Positions 28,701-37,768 are shown, counted from the stretch's first letter. The stretch: 64,000 nucleotides of DNA from Flavobacterium sp. JAS (GCF_020991455.1 NZ_JAJMOX010000002.1:372001-436000), one strand, 5' to 3'. Notes: a model not told the origin generated them from the letters alone. Numbers and translations are program-made.

Positions 28701-28768
28701 ATAAGTATAACAACTACCCGAGACCAACGACGATTTCTGTAGGATTAAATTTCACGTTTAATAATTAA
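25763..28768 (+). CDS. SusC-like TonB-dependent receptor of the second PUL
   Basis: Outer membrane importer of oligosaccharides. 1001 residues: a somewhat long N-terminus with the hydrophobic signal segment SLVFMIFMLFLSAGMFAQ, a carboxypeptidase-regulatory-like domain, then plug residues DVLKDASATAIYGSRGANG and a beta-barrel ending GLNFTFNN with terminal aromatic. It is followed 25 bases later by the SusD gene, its obligate lid. Length and motifs are normal for the SusC family. Substrate inferred to be an alpha-glucan from the downstream GH97. Confidence 0.96.
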   Translation: MKNSKNKKIVLQQMWTTKSLVFMIFMLFLSAGMFAQGKKHVSGTVYDNTGNVLPGASVLETGTRNATTTDFDGKFVLDIALGGSIEVSFIGSTTQKVQITETTKANIEVRLQNDGYQLAEVQVVSVGYGTQKKSDLTGAISSLKADDLVKGTISSTEQVLQGKVAGLAIIRPSGDPAAGSTIRLRGGTSLTASNSPLIVVDGIAGVDINVVQPSDIKSIDVLKDASATAIYGSRGANGVIIITTKSGTKGVSVVYGGLSSIGYVADNLDLLSANQWRGYVRSTGNKDAIDYGGNTNWQKAIEQTAISQSHTLSINSGKADSGFRTSLSYLNNEGVIKTTGLERLSGNVSAYQYLGDNKDVKFDMGLFANVDKWHPLDYRIFERSYNLNPTIPVYDANGKFTSVAGTIYENPVEILTNRTVDNERHRLLGYFKTEIKFLNDFTAVGNISYEHNAVKGSTYKPSYAVMEGITEDGYAQKTYAEYANAQGELYVNYNKVIDKHIIGALAGYSYLENIYEGFGAQRSGFVTDAFSYNNLGAGYNYRLGDVYSYKGKSNLVSFYARANYSYDSKYLLTATVRRDGSSRFGDNNKWGTFPSASAAWKISSEEFMSSTKGWLDNLKLRVGYGVTGNQDGIGEYKSLSILGVGNDSYYDPVTGTWSLAYSPKQNPNPDLKWESTKQLNIGIDFSLFNRITGSLEYYSKNTDDLLYTYEVPQPPYLVGTMLANVGEMSNKGVELTLNADIIKGDKFSWNANLTLGHNVQKIEKLSNPTYKTDVIYSGSLHGLAGMSGQYSQIIAERYPVGTFWGFRNAGLDENGKIQYYNAAGAVVAESALVDADKTDLGNIQPDLTMGIGMNFTYGNFDLGISGYGMFGQKALNATNMMLNDPNRLPTFNVPDDFLNTGITSAPKYSDYWIEDASFFRLQTLSVGYTMPLRSKSSKLRVYLMGENLFVITSYKGVDPEIGLNAQDGADQTGLAAPGIDKYNNYPRPTTISVGLNFTFNN

Positions 28769-28793
28769 GCGAATTAACTCAAAAATATAAAAA

Positions 28794-30308
28794 ATGAAAA
28801 TCAAAATAACAGCAGCACTATTCATTAGCATGCTTTTTACGATATCATGTACCAATTTAAATGAGGATTTATATGATAAGGTAGAAGATGGGAATTTTGG
28901 AAATACTCCAAAAGAAGTAGATGCATTAGTTGGTGGAGCCTATTCTTCATTAAGAGGATTTGCCGATGGAATATCCAATAACTATCCAACTTCTGAGTAC
29001 GTATTTTTTTTAGAAGAAACGGTTTCAGATGAAGCTACAATTCCAACAAGAGGTACAAACTGGTATGATGGCGGGCAATATCAGGAAGCTCAAAAACATA
29101 CCTGGAAACCGGACAATCGTTTGATTCTTTCGGCTTGGCGTTACAATTACACCGGAATCGCTAAAATCAATTCGATTATTTATCAGGTTGATAAATCGGC
29201 ATTGACAGCTGCGGCGAAAGCTCCGATTTATGCCGAATTAAAAGCATTAAGAGCCTATTACTATTATAATCTTTTGGATTTATTTGGAAATGTACCAATT
29301 GTGACGGATTTTCAAGATACTTCTCTGCCATCAAATTCAACTAGAAAACAAGTATATGATTTCGTTGAAAAAGAATTGACAGATGCAATTCCGCATTTAA
29401 CCGGAAATGTAGTGTATTCTAAAATGACAAAAAATGTTGCTTATTCTATATTGGCCAGATTGTATCTTAACTCTGAAGCTTTTATTGGAACAGCACGTTG
29501 GCAAGATTGTATCAGCATGTGTCAGAAGATTACAGGTTATACATTAACACCTGATTTCTTTGCCAATTTTGCTACAGAAAATCAAAAATCAACAGAGATT
29601 ATTTTTGCTATTCCTTACGATTCAAAAGCAGGAACAGTAGGTAATTATATGAACTCAATGTCTTGTCATTACTTGCATAAATTGACAATCTCAGCATCAG
29701 GAAATGATTATCCATGGAGCGCAAACGGAATGTGTGCACAACCGGGAGTTTACTCCGCTTTTGCAGATACAGACAAAAGAAAGAAATGTATGGTTGCAGG
29801 CGATCAGATTAGTGTAGCAACAGGACAAGTTATTTTAATGGATAATGGAGAGCCATTAACCTACACAGAAGAAGTTACAAGTGTTGCCGATGCTAAAGAA
29901 AATCAAGGAGTCCGTTTAGGAAAATACGAAATGAAAGCTGGAGAACAATGGGAGCGCGATCATGATTTTGTTTTAATTCGTTATGCCGAAATCTTAATGA
30001 TGCAAGCCGAATGTTACGTTCGTTTAGGATCTCCGGATTTAGCAAAACCATTTTTACAACAAGTAACAGCGCGTGCCGGAGAAGAAATGCCTGCAACAAT
30101 AGATCTTCACTTTATCGATCAGGAATTGCTTAAGGAATTCACTTTTGAAGGAAGAAGAAGAACAGACAATATTCGTTTTGGAACATTCTTCGATCCATGG
30201 TGGGAAAAAGGACCAACGGAGAAATACAGAGCAATATTTCCAATTCCCAGTACGGTGATGACAACAAACAAAAACCTGGTTCAGAACCCTGGGTATCCTG
30301 TAAATTAG
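28794..30308 (+). CDS. SusD-like glycan-binding lipoprotein (RagB/SusD family)
   Basis: 504 residues. Lipoprotein signal MKIKITAALFISMLFTISC, then the SusD TPR-type helical scaffold: ALRAYYYYNLLDLFGNVPIV and, near the C-terminus, DFVLIRYAEILMMQAECYVRLG and EFTFEGRRRTDNIRFG. It forms the lid of the SusC barrel and binds glycan at the cell surface. It is co-transcribed with susC upstream. A hairpin 9 bases beyond the stop may reduce read-through into the enzyme genes. Confidence 0.96.
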   Translation: MKIKITAALFISMLFTISCTNLNEDLYDKVEDGNFGNTPKEVDALVGGAYSSLRGFADGISNNYPTSEYVFFLEETVSDEATIPTRGTNWYDGGQYQEAQKHTWKPDNRLILSAWRYNYTGIAKINSIIYQVDKSALTAAAKAPIYAELKALRAYYYYNLLDLFGNVPIVTDFQDTSLPSNSTRKQVYDFVEKELTDAIPHLTGNVVYSKMTKNVAYSILARLYLNSEAFIGTARWQDCISMCQKITGYTLTPDFFANFATENQKSTEIIFAIPYDSKAGTVGNYMNSMSCHYLHKLTISASGNDYPWSANGMCAQPGVYSAFADTDKRKKCMVAGDQISVATGQVILMDNGEPLTYTEEVTSVADAKENQGVRLGKYEMKAGEQWERDHDFVLIRYAEILMMQAECYVRLGSPDLAKPFLQQVTARAGEEMPATIDLHFIDQELLKEFTFEGRRRTDNIRFGTFFDPWWEKGPTEKYRAIFPIPSTVMTTNKNLVQNPGYPVN

Positions 30309-30316
30309 GTTCTGGA

Positions 30317-30372
30317 ATGTCAGTCTTCCATGTTGGTTAGTCGTGGAAGGCTGACATATTCATATTTTTTTT
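30317..30372 (+). terminator. Hairpin between SusD and the glycoside hydrolase genes, possible partial terminator
   Basis: ATGTCAGTCTTCCA (30317-30330) pairs with TGGAAGGCTGACAT (30344-30357), one G-U. A run of 8 T occurs 6-7 bases later rather than directly after the stem, so termination or RNA processing may be incomplete. Confidence 0.6.
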
Positions 30373-30442
30373 AGCCAAAGACTTCAAAATCAAAGGCAAA
30401 AAAAAATAACCACAACAATCATAAAACAAATATTATCTCAAT

Positions 30443-31687
30443 ATGAAAAGATATATCACATTATTGTTTTTTGGGATCATGAACATTTTGGTTACCAGTT
30501 GCAGCAGCGGCGATGACAAAGGTCCAGATAAACCTACAGAACCAGAAACACTTGCACCTGTTGCCATTGAAAAAACAAACAGCACCAAAATTTACGTTCA
30601 TTATATGCCTTGGTTTGAAACCAATGAAAGTAGTGCCGATAAAAAATGGGGATATCACTGGACAATGGCAAACAAAAATCCAAACATAGTAGGAGCAAAC
30701 GGCCGCAGAGAAATCGCATCCTATTATTATCCACTAATTGGTCCATACCATTCGGGTGATAAAAATGTGATTGAAAATCATTTATTATTGATGAAATATT
30801 CTGGAATTGACGGAGTTTTGATCGATTGGTATGGTACTTATGATGTCAATGATTATAGAATGGTTAAAGAAAACACAGAGCAATTAATTGCAATGTTAAG
30901 CAAAGTTGGTCTGGAATACGCCATTGTTTATGAAGACAGAGTTACAAAAAATGTGGTTGATGCCGGAAAAGCAATCTCTGTAACCGCTGCCGCAAAAACC
31001 GACTTGGCGTACATGCAAAACAATTATTTTGACGATAAAAATTATATCAAAATAAACACAAAACCATTGTTGCTTAATTTTGGTCCAATAATATTGCAAA
31101 CACCGGCCGAGTGGACAAACGTTTTTAATACCTTAACTACAAAACCTACTTTTTTAACCCTTTGGGATCAATCTGTAGATGCTGGAGACAATGCTTCGGG
31201 CGAATATGCGTGGGTATTTAAAAACAGCACTTATTTGACCAATTTTTATACCAATACAAAACCAAAACTTTCTGTTGCAATGGGAAGTGCTTATCCCGGT
31301 TTTAAAGATTTTTATGCCGAAGGTGGTGGTGGTTCCGCCATTGGCTGGACAATAGAACCAAACAATGGAGCCACACTTGATGAAACACTTTCTTTGGCTA
31401 AAAATGCAAACTTAAACTACCTGCAACTCATTACATGGAATGACTTTGGAGAAGGAACAATGTTCGAACCAACAGTAGAATTTGGATACAGTTATATCGA
31501 AAAAGTAAAAACATTTACCGGTGTAAAAAATACCCAAACGGTTTTTCCCGATATCAGTAAACTTTACAACCTGCGAGTAGAAAAAAAGGGTAGTGCCGAT
31601 GCCCAGAAAAAATTAGATCAGGCTTTTAATTACTTTGTTTCAATGCAGCCCGCAAAAGCAAAAGAGTTAATAAATGAAATTAAATAA
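30443..31687 (+). CDS. Glycoside hydrolase family 71/99-like lipoprotein
   Basis: 414 residues with a lipoprotein signal (lipobox LVTSC) followed by Ser, Gly and Asp residues, a surface-export-type tail. The TIM-barrel start IYVHYMPWF and motifs GIDGVLIDWYG and ITWNDFGEGTMFEPT are characteristic of the GH71/GH99-related superfamily, which includes alpha-1,3-glucanases (GH71) and endo-alpha-mannosidases/mannanases (GH99). Pairing with GH97 favours an alpha-glucan, but the family alone does not settle it. The C-terminal helical region (KKLDQAFNYF) is short. Operon member between SusD and GH97. Confidence 0.82.
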   Translation: MKRYITLLFFGIMNILVTSCSSGDDKGPDKPTEPETLAPVAIEKTNSTKIYVHYMPWFETNESSADKKWGYHWTMANKNPNIVGANGRREIASYYYPLIGPYHSGDKNVIENHLLLMKYSGIDGVLIDWYGTYDVNDYRMVKENTEQLIAMLSKVGLEYAIVYEDRVTKNVVDAGKAISVTAAAKTDLAYMQNNYFDDKNYIKINTKPLLLNFGPIILQTPAEWTNVFNTLTTKPTFLTLWDQSVDAGDNASGEYAWVFKNSTYLTNFYTNTKPKLSVAMGSAYPGFKDFYAEGGGGSAIGWTIEPNNGATLDETLSLAKNANLNYLQLITWNDFGEGTMFEPTVEFGYSYIEKVKTFTGVKNTQTVFPDISKLYNLRVEKKGSADAQKKLDQAFNYFVSMQPAKAKELINEIK

Positions 31688-31712
31688 GAGTTGTAATTAA
31701 TACAATTAAATA

Positions 31713-33737
31713 ATGAAAAACATAAAATATAGATACTGTCTAATTGCTTTAGCGTCAATATTAATTTACGCTTGCACGGCTGGTACTAAAAAAACATACA
31801 AAATAAGTTCTCCGGGAAAAAACACCGAATTAGTTTTCGAATTAACCGCTTCAGGTCAGCCTGAATATCGTTTTACCTCTGGTGGAAAATCCGTAATAGA
31901 ACCTTCTTTAATGGGATTTGAATTTCAGGGAGTCCCAAAAATGACCGAAGGTTTTGAAGTGGTTTCCACCCAAGAAAAAACGTCAGACGAAACTTGGGAA
32001 CAACCTTGGGGAGAATTCAGAAAAGTAAGAGATCACCACAACGAGTTAATTGTTCATCTCAAAGAATCAAAAGGCGAGGAGCGTTTAGTAGATATTATTT
32101 TCAGGGTTTTTGACGATGGAGTTGGTTTTAGATACTTTTTTCCAAAACAGTCCCATTTAGGAAAAGTGAAAATCACTAATGAAATTACGCAATTCACCTT
32201 CAAATCTGAGAATGACGTTTGGTGGATTCCCGTGCACCGTGAAAACAGCTATTATGAAAGCACGTATCGCAAAACAGCAGTGAGCAAAACAGATACGATA
32301 AACACACCTGCAACTTTTGAAACAAAAGAGAAGTTGTATGTAGCCATTCACGAAGCCAATTTGACTGATTTTGCCTCAATGACACTTTTAAAAACAAATA
32401 ATAAACAATACAAAAGCGAATTGGTGCCTTGGGCTGATGGTGTAAAAGTATATGCCCAAACTCCTTTTAATACACCTTGGAGAACTATTGTTGTGGGTAA
32501 AACTCCGGGAGAAGTGGCAACTTCGACTATTATGCTGAATTTGAATGATCCTTCAAAAGTTGAAGATCTTTCTTGGATTACACCTTCAAAATATATTGGA
32601 ATCTGGTGGGGAATGCACCTAGAGAAATATACTTGGGGACAAGGACCAAAACATGGGGCGACAACTAAGAATACAAAAGAATACATTGATTTTGCTGCGA
32701 AAAACAATTTTGACGGCGTTCTGGTGGAAGGCTGGAATGAGGGCTGGGACGGCGACTGGACTGCCGATGGAGCTGCCTTTAGTTATACTAAAGCATATCC
32801 CGATTTTAATTTGGATGAAATTACAAAGTATGCCGCTATTAAAAATGTTCGTTTAATAGGACATCATGAAACGGCAGGTGCCACAAAAAATTATGAAAGC
32901 CAATTGGAAGATGCTTTTAAACTGTATCACAAAATGGGCGTGAATACCGTAAAAACGGGCTATGTAAATAAATATTTAGACAAAAAAGAATGGCACGACA
33001 GCCAGTACGGAGCGCGTCATTACAGAAAAGTAATGGAAACGGCTGCGAAATATCATATCATGATCGACAATCACGAACCTATAAAAGGAACGGGATTACA
33101 GCGTACATACCCGAACTTTATGTCTCAGGAAGGCGGACGTGGACAGGAATACAACGCTTGGTCTGTTGATGGCGGAAATACTCCGGAACATTTAACAACT
33201 TTACCTTTTACAAGAATGCTTTCTGGACCCTTTGATTACACACCAGGTAATTTCAATTTTGATTATAAAACGCCTTCAAGAGCGAGAGTTTTAACAACTT
33301 TGGCAAACCAATTAGCTTTATATGTAATCATTTACAGTCCGTTGCAAATGGCGTCTGACTTGCCTGAAAACTACGAAGGAAAACCTGAATTTGAGTTTGT
33401 AAAAGAAGTGCCTTGCAATTGGTCAGATACCAAAGTTCTGGATTCTAAAATTGGAGAATACACCACAATTGCCCGTAAAGACTGGGACGGCAAAAACTGG
33501 TATTTGGGATCTATCACCAATAGCGATTCCAGAGATCTTAAAGTTGGTTTATCTTTCCTGGATGCCGCAAAAGACTACGAAGCCGAAATTTATGCAGATG
33601 GAGCAGGAGCAAACTATAAAACAAATCCTTATCCGGTTGCAATTTCAAAACAAAAAGTAAATAGTAAAACAATACTGAATATTAAATTGGCAGCTGGAGG
33701 AGGAACAGCTATAAAATTTTCTCCAATCGAGAAATAA
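31713..33737 (+). CDS. Glycoside hydrolase family 97 (SusB-like alpha-glucosidase)
   Basis: 674 residues with a lipoprotein-type signal (LIYAC). An N-terminal beta-sandwich leads to a catalytic (beta/alpha)8 barrel starting near YIGIWWGMHL, then a C-terminal beta domain. Glu residues in DNHEPIKGTG and SQEGGRGQEYNAW match the calcium/acid-base positions of inverting GH97 enzymes such as SusB rather than the Asp nucleophile of retaining members, so exo-alpha-glucosidase activity is inferred. It would act in the periplasm on oligosaccharides brought in by SusC/D. Last gene of the PUL, with a terminator after it. Confidence 0.93.
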   Translation: MKNIKYRYCLIALASILIYACTAGTKKTYKISSPGKNTELVFELTASGQPEYRFTSGGKSVIEPSLMGFEFQGVPKMTEGFEVVSTQEKTSDETWEQPWGEFRKVRDHHNELIVHLKESKGEERLVDIIFRVFDDGVGFRYFFPKQSHLGKVKITNEITQFTFKSENDVWWIPVHRENSYYESTYRKTAVSKTDTINTPATFETKEKLYVAIHEANLTDFASMTLLKTNNKQYKSELVPWADGVKVYAQTPFNTPWRTIVVGKTPGEVATSTIMLNLNDPSKVEDLSWITPSKYIGIWWGMHLEKYTWGQGPKHGATTKNTKEYIDFAAKNNFDGVLVEGWNEGWDGDWTADGAAFSYTKAYPDFNLDEITKYAAIKNVRLIGHHETAGATKNYESQLEDAFKLYHKMGVNTVKTGYVNKYLDKKEWHDSQYGARHYRKVMETAAKYHIMIDNHEPIKGTGLQRTYPNFMSQEGGRGQEYNAWSVDGGNTPEHLTTLPFTRMLSGPFDYTPGNFNFDYKTPSRARVLTTLANQLALYVIIYSPLQMASDLPENYEGKPEFEFVKEVPCNWSDTKVLDSKIGEYTTIARKDWDGKNWYLGSITNSDSRDLKVGLSFLDAAKDYEAEIYADGAGANYKTNPYPVAISKQKVNSKTILNIKLAAGGGTAIKFSPIEK

Positions 33738-33780
33738 GTTAGTAAGGTTTATTTTGAATTAAGTTTGGTTTTGAGCAATG

Positions 33781-33815
33781 AACCCGATATCTTTTTGAAG
33801 GTATCGGGTTTGTTA
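33781..33815 (+). terminator. Terminator of the second PUL
   Basis: AACCCGATA pairs with TATCGGGTT over a roughly 12-base loop, followed by TGTTATTTT. It lies about 45 bases after the GH97 stop. Confidence 0.75.
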
Positions 33816-33911
33816 TTTTGGTTTTTTGCCATGTAAGTTCATGGGATGACAAGATTGTGGAAATTAAAAACTTATGATTTCCTATGGGAACTTATATGGT
33901 TTAATTATTTT

Positions 33912-34829
33912 TTAATGTTTATAAAACTTAACATGATTACCAAAAGCATAAACAGCGGTAATAGTTGGCCCGTTGTAGCCCCATTTCAGGTATCCGTTTA
34001 ATCTTTCTCTGACGGTGTCTACTTTAAAGTTTAGACCAGTATAGCCTGCTGTTAAGCTGAAGTTTTTATGGACATTATAAGAAAGAGCTAAATTATAACT
34101 TACTATTCGGCCATCGATGTTGTCAATTTGTACTGCCAGATAATTTGCATTTACATACAAGCCAAAACGTTTTGCTAAAACAAATTCTCCCCAAATTCCA
34201 ATATCTGGTAGCGGAGCAGTGAAATTGAAACTATCGTTATATTCTAAAACAGCCTGATTGGCGTCTACTCTCATACCTAAATCAGCAAAAAGTACGTGCG
34301 CACCAATTAATAAACCGGCTTCGTATTTTGGCTTAGACAAAAAAGCATAACCGTATGCAATTCTTGCAATCTGAACATCAAAAAGAGCAGTTACTCTTGT
34401 ATTGATATTATAAGTATGCTCACCAAAATCAATTTGTCTTTCAAGAGTTTTAGTAGAACTTCTGTTCAAAGCAAAGAATTCAAAACCTAATCTGGATCTT
34501 CTGGAAATACGCCATTCAAATGTTCCCATAAAAGAAGAACTTGATTTTGAGAAACCTAAATCATCTTCGAGATCTATTTCTGTTCCGCGATTTCCGTTAT
34601 TGGTTCCAACCTGAATTTGTGTATTATTAACAGGAAAAAAGGCTCCCGCAGTTACTTTAAAACGTCTACCGTGCCAAGGCAAATCTTCAGGGTCAGAGTT
34701 CTGGAATTCATCTGAATTACTGTTTTGTAAAACAGGCAAAGTGGTCTCTGCAGAGATTTCACCAGTATTTTGTGCATGAGCTGAAAACCAAAAAAGGAAA
34801 ATAATCAATAAAGAAAATAATTTTTTCAT
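33912..34829 (-). CDS. Outer membrane beta-barrel protein, function unknown
   Basis: 305 residues from ATG 34829. A longer frame from 34880 is rejected because the signal peptide MKKLFSLLIIFLFWFSAHAQ begins here. The mature part starts with an acidic linker, then alternating aromatic beta strands such as GTFEWRISRRSRLGFEFFAL and ITAVYAFGNHVKFYKH, predicting a monomeric barrel of 10-14 strands. No specific family recognised. It lies alone between a PUL terminator and a repeat-rich spacer. Confidence 0.75.
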   Translation of the reverse strand: MKKLFSLLIIFLFWFSAHAQNTGEISAETTLPVLQNSNSDEFQNSDPEDLPWHGRRFKVTAGAFFPVNNTQIQVGTNNGNRGTEIDLEDDLGFSKSSSSFMGTFEWRISRRSRLGFEFFALNRSSTKTLERQIDFGEHTYNINTRVTALFDVQIARIAYGYAFLSKPKYEAGLLIGAHVLFADLGMRVDANQAVLEYNDSFNFTAPLPDIGIWGEFVLAKRFGLYVNANYLAVQIDNIDGRIVSYNLALSYNVHKNFSLTAGYTGLNFKVDTVRERLNGYLKWGYNGPTITAVYAFGNHVKFYKH

Positions 34830-35200
34830 GAGATTTATTATTAAATTTTGGTAGTTAATTTTAACACTTAAAGTTAACAAAAAAAATCATTCATTTTATT
34901 TTTTTGATTTTATTATTTTAATAATTCATCTGACAGTCAGTGTAGTATGTGTTTTTTAAAGCATAGAGGTACGTAGGGTCAGAGGTACAAAGGGACAAAA
35001 GTTTAATGTTTTTTAACATAATGATGCACAGCAGTGTCTCTAATTGGTGGCATGCCCAAATTATTGTTATAAAGGGGCATAGGTTTAAAGAGTTTTGCGT
35101 CTTGAAAAAGATTAAATGGCAGTTTAGACGCACAGCAGAGCACCTTTAGGGAAATGAAACTTAGAACCTTAGCAACTCAGAATCTTAGAATCTAAAAAAT
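34830..35200. repeat. Intergenic region with several degenerate dispersed repeats
   Basis: No gene supported. It holds GGTACAAAGGGACAAAAG-type tracts (34960-35005, akin to 15474-15515). Two copies of a CACAGCAGTG/CACAGCAGAG element lie at 35022-35040 and 35125-35145. An ACTTAGAACCTTAGCAACT arm (around 35158-35195) is of the same type as at 37619-37758 and 38765-38815. Confidence 0.6.
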
Positions 35201-35635
35201 CTAAACTCTGTTATAATCTGCTTTCCAGTGTATGATTGCTTTTTTTATGGAGTCACCTGAGAGGTTGTTTTTGAGCGCATCTTCCAGAAGTGGTAAAAAC
35301 TCATTGTCGGGGGCAAATCTAAAGGCAAATATTTGGTCGTCAGTGAATTTATATTCGATTTCTTCAAATCGTTTTCCGGTTAAGGTGAAGTAGCGATAAC
35401 GGATTTCTAATTTGATAATTCGGTTTTGCAAAGTGAGTGCATAATGTTGGCGCAGCATATAGGCCAAGCAGAATAAAAACGCAAAACCAACACTAATAAA
35501 CGACCAAATAAGACTGTCGTTTGTTGTAATTGCAAAATAAATACTGGCAATTAAAAACAAGGCCAGAGCTGGATAATAGACAAAATGATGTGGGGTGTAA
35601 AACCGTATATGATTGTAATAGGTTTGAATTTTCAT
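35201..35635 (-). CDS. DUF6526-like small membrane protein
   Basis: 144 residues. The N-terminal motif QTYYNHIRFYTPHHFVYYP is characteristic of a Bacteroidota membrane protein family annotated DUF6526. Two hydrophobic helices (about 20-42 and 44-62) follow. A C-terminal cytoplasmic part reads IYALRF-like, ending in WKADYNRV. Function of the family is not known to me. Confidence 0.75.
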   Translation of the reverse strand: MKIQTYYNHIRFYTPHHFVYYPALALFLIASIYFAITTNDSLIWSFISVGFAFLFCLAYMLRQHYALTLQNRIIKLEIRYRYFTLTGKRFEEIEYKFTDDQIFAFRFAPDNEFLPLLEDALKNNLSGDSIKKAIIHWKADYNRV

Positions 35636-35914
35636 AATTACTATGTTTTTGGTTTATACTTAAAAAAACAAAGCTACCCTAAAATAGAATAGCTTTCCTC
35701 AAAAATAAACTAACATAACCAATGTTTCCTCTATAATTAAACTTTTTACAGTTTTCTTAGTAATATCCGTATTTTGAAAGCCTCATTTTTCTCCTAAATT
35801 CATTCTTAACTGGCTTTTGTTTTGTTAGGGTAAAATTATTTTAGAAGAGGAAGTTTGGTGTTATATTTTAAGTCAGAAATGTTATATGATTTCAACTATG
35901 ATTTATTGGCTATT

Positions 35915-36397
35915 TTAAAGTGAGGAAATAATCTTCCATTGGTCTAGTTTAGACTCAAATGTTATACTGGCGTTTGCCGGACTTGTAGAAGGCAGGGTGA
36001 TAAGCTGATATGATTTTTCTAAAGACACATACTTTTTGAAGAAAGCCGCGGCTTTTTGTCCGTTGAATATAATGGCTTTTATGTTAGAATGTTGCTTTAA
36101 AAACGTTTCGAAATCATTTGCGATTTCGTTCTTGATTGCGCTGTCAAGGCTTCCAACTCGTTCACAATATTGAAGAACATCCCACAAGGCGATATTGTTT
36201 TTCTGCAAAAGTGCTTTTCTCATTTCATAATCTCTCGAGAAATCTTCTTGCAGAATTGTAAACATAAATTTCCAGAAATTATTTTGATTGTGTCCGTAAT
36301 ACTGATTTATTTCTAATGATTTTGTTCCAGGCATTGTACCTAGAATTAAAATCTTAGCATCATTATTAGTTATAGGCTGGAAAGAGAAACTTTTCAT
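35915..36397 (-). CDS. DNA-deoxyinosine glycosylase (uracil-DNA glycosylase superfamily, family 6 type)
   Basis: Base-excision repair enzyme removing deaminated bases. 160 residues with motif A ILGTMPGTKSL, the YYGHNQNNFWKFM block and LPSTSPAN as the C-terminal DNA-intercalation motif. This combination is typical of hypoxanthine-DNA glycosylases rather than classical Ung. Monocistronic, in AT-rich surroundings. Confidence 0.88.
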   Translation of the reverse strand: MKSFSFQPITNNDAKILILGTMPGTKSLEINQYYGHNQNNFWKFMFTILQEDFSRDYEMRKALLQKNNIALWDVLQYCERVGSLDSAIKNEIANDFETFLKQHSNIKAIIFNGQKAAAFFKKYVSLEKSYQLITLPSTSPANASITFESKLDQWKIISSL

Positions 36398-36558
36398 GTT
36401 TTTGAGTTAAAAAATATTTTGTTTGAGTTAAAGTAATCATTTATAGGTAATTATAAAACAAAAGCAGAGAATTATATAACATTTTTAAGGTAGGTAAGAT
36501 CGAACTTTGAAATATGATTTTTGAATACAAGAATACTACTTCCTGAGCAAAAAACATC

Positions 36559-37617
36559 ATGAGCGATTATAGAATTTTAAATATAGACAAAATGAAAATA
36601 GTTACTATACATACAGAGAAAATTCAAAATATATTTGAAGAATTAAATAACAGCTTTGACGGAAATATGACTTATGATTTAGAGGAATATAGGATTGAAG
36701 TGGACAGTCATTTTGCAAAAGGAACAATTATAGGCGCTTCTTTCAATGACACTATTTCATATATGCAATTTGATATGATCTTTTTGAAGAATGTTTGCAT
36801 AGATTTTTTAAAGATTAAATCTTCGCCGGTTTATTTTGCTTATTGTTCAGAGGGAAATCTCTCGCATAGTTTTGGATTTATGGGCGATGAGAGAAAATTT
36901 AAAACTTTTCAAACTGCGATTGTAACTTCGAAACAAAATCAGGATAATGTTTTGTTTTTTGAAAAGGAAAAAAAAACAAGATTTACTTTAATCATTGTTG
37001 GAACTCGGGTTGGGGAACAAAATAAAATGAATTCTTTGAATCAAAAAGTCAAAGATATTTTTTTTGGGAATCACACTGCCAGGGATTTCTTTTATATCGG
37101 GACGTACAATTTAAAAATTGCCGAAAAAATTGAACAATTAAACGCTATCACACAAACCGGAATTGTTAGAAATTTACTAAAAGAAGGAATTTTAAGAATC
37201 ATTCTGGCAATGGAGATTCAGCAATATATAGACGATTTAGGCGCTTTATCAAAAGATACAAATGGTTTGTCTCAAAAAGAAATGGAAGAAATCAAAGAAC
37301 TTTCAGAAACCATAAAAGCCAATCCCGAGGAAACCTTTACGATTAAATCGTTGAGCAAAATGGCTGGATTATCTCCAAATAAACTACAAGAAGGTTTTAA
37401 AATGATTCACAACAGAACTGTAAACGATTACATCACGCACATGCGGGTTCTTAAAGCCGAAATTCTCATCAGAACCTCAGACCTGAATATTTCCGAAATT
37501 GTGTATTGCATTGGCTTCACAAGCAGAAGTTATTTCTCTAAAATCTTCAAGCAAAAATTCAATTGCAGTCCAAAAGAATATAAATTCAATCTGAATCCGC
37601 TTACTATTACGGCTTAG
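36559..37617 (+). CDS. AraC-family transcriptional regulator
   Basis: 352 residues. The N-terminal 250 residues form an unrecognised sensor domain. The C-terminal AraC DNA-binding domain begins near PEETFTIKSLSKMAGLSPNK. It ends with ISEIVYCIGFTSRSYFSKIF..FNCSPKEYKFN, both HTH motifs intact. A second Met (residue 12) is a possible start. Target unknown. It is flanked on the right by repeat arms and a MarR-GNAT gene. Confidence 0.9.
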   Translation: MSDYRILNIDKMKIVTIHTEKIQNIFEELNNSFDGNMTYDLEEYRIEVDSHFAKGTIIGASFNDTISYMQFDMIFLKNVCIDFLKIKSSPVYFAYCSEGNLSHSFGFMGDERKFKTFQTAIVTSKQNQDNVLFFEKEKKTRFTLIIVGTRVGEQNKMNSLNQKVKDIFFGNHTARDFFYIGTYNLKIAEKIEQLNAITQTGIVRNLLKEGILRIILAMEIQQYIDDLGALSKDTNGLSQKEMEEIKELSETIKANPEETFTIKSLSKMAGLSPNKLQEGFKMIHNRTVNDYITHMRVLKAEILIRTSDLNISEIVYCIGFTSRSYFSKIFKQKFNCSPKEYKFNLNPLTITA

Positions 37618-37618
37618 T

Positions 37619-37758
37619 TAAGTCTCTGAGTTGCTGAGGTTCTGAGTTGCTAAGTTTTTTTGATGTAAATATTTTTTAACAAAGTCCCCAGTACATAAGA
37701 TAATTAAACAGTTTCAAAAAAAAACTTAGATTCTTAGTGACTTAGAACCTTAGTTTCT
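37619..37758. repeat. Long inverted repeat of CTAAG-type units
   Basis: The left arm (37625-37660, TTGCTGAGGTTCTGAGTTGC then T-run) faces a complementary right arm (37716-37758, A-run then ACTTAGATTCTTAGTGACTT), with imperfect pairing and about 60 bases between. Same family as 38765-38815. Confidence 0.65.
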
Positions 37759-37768
37759 AAAAAATAAC

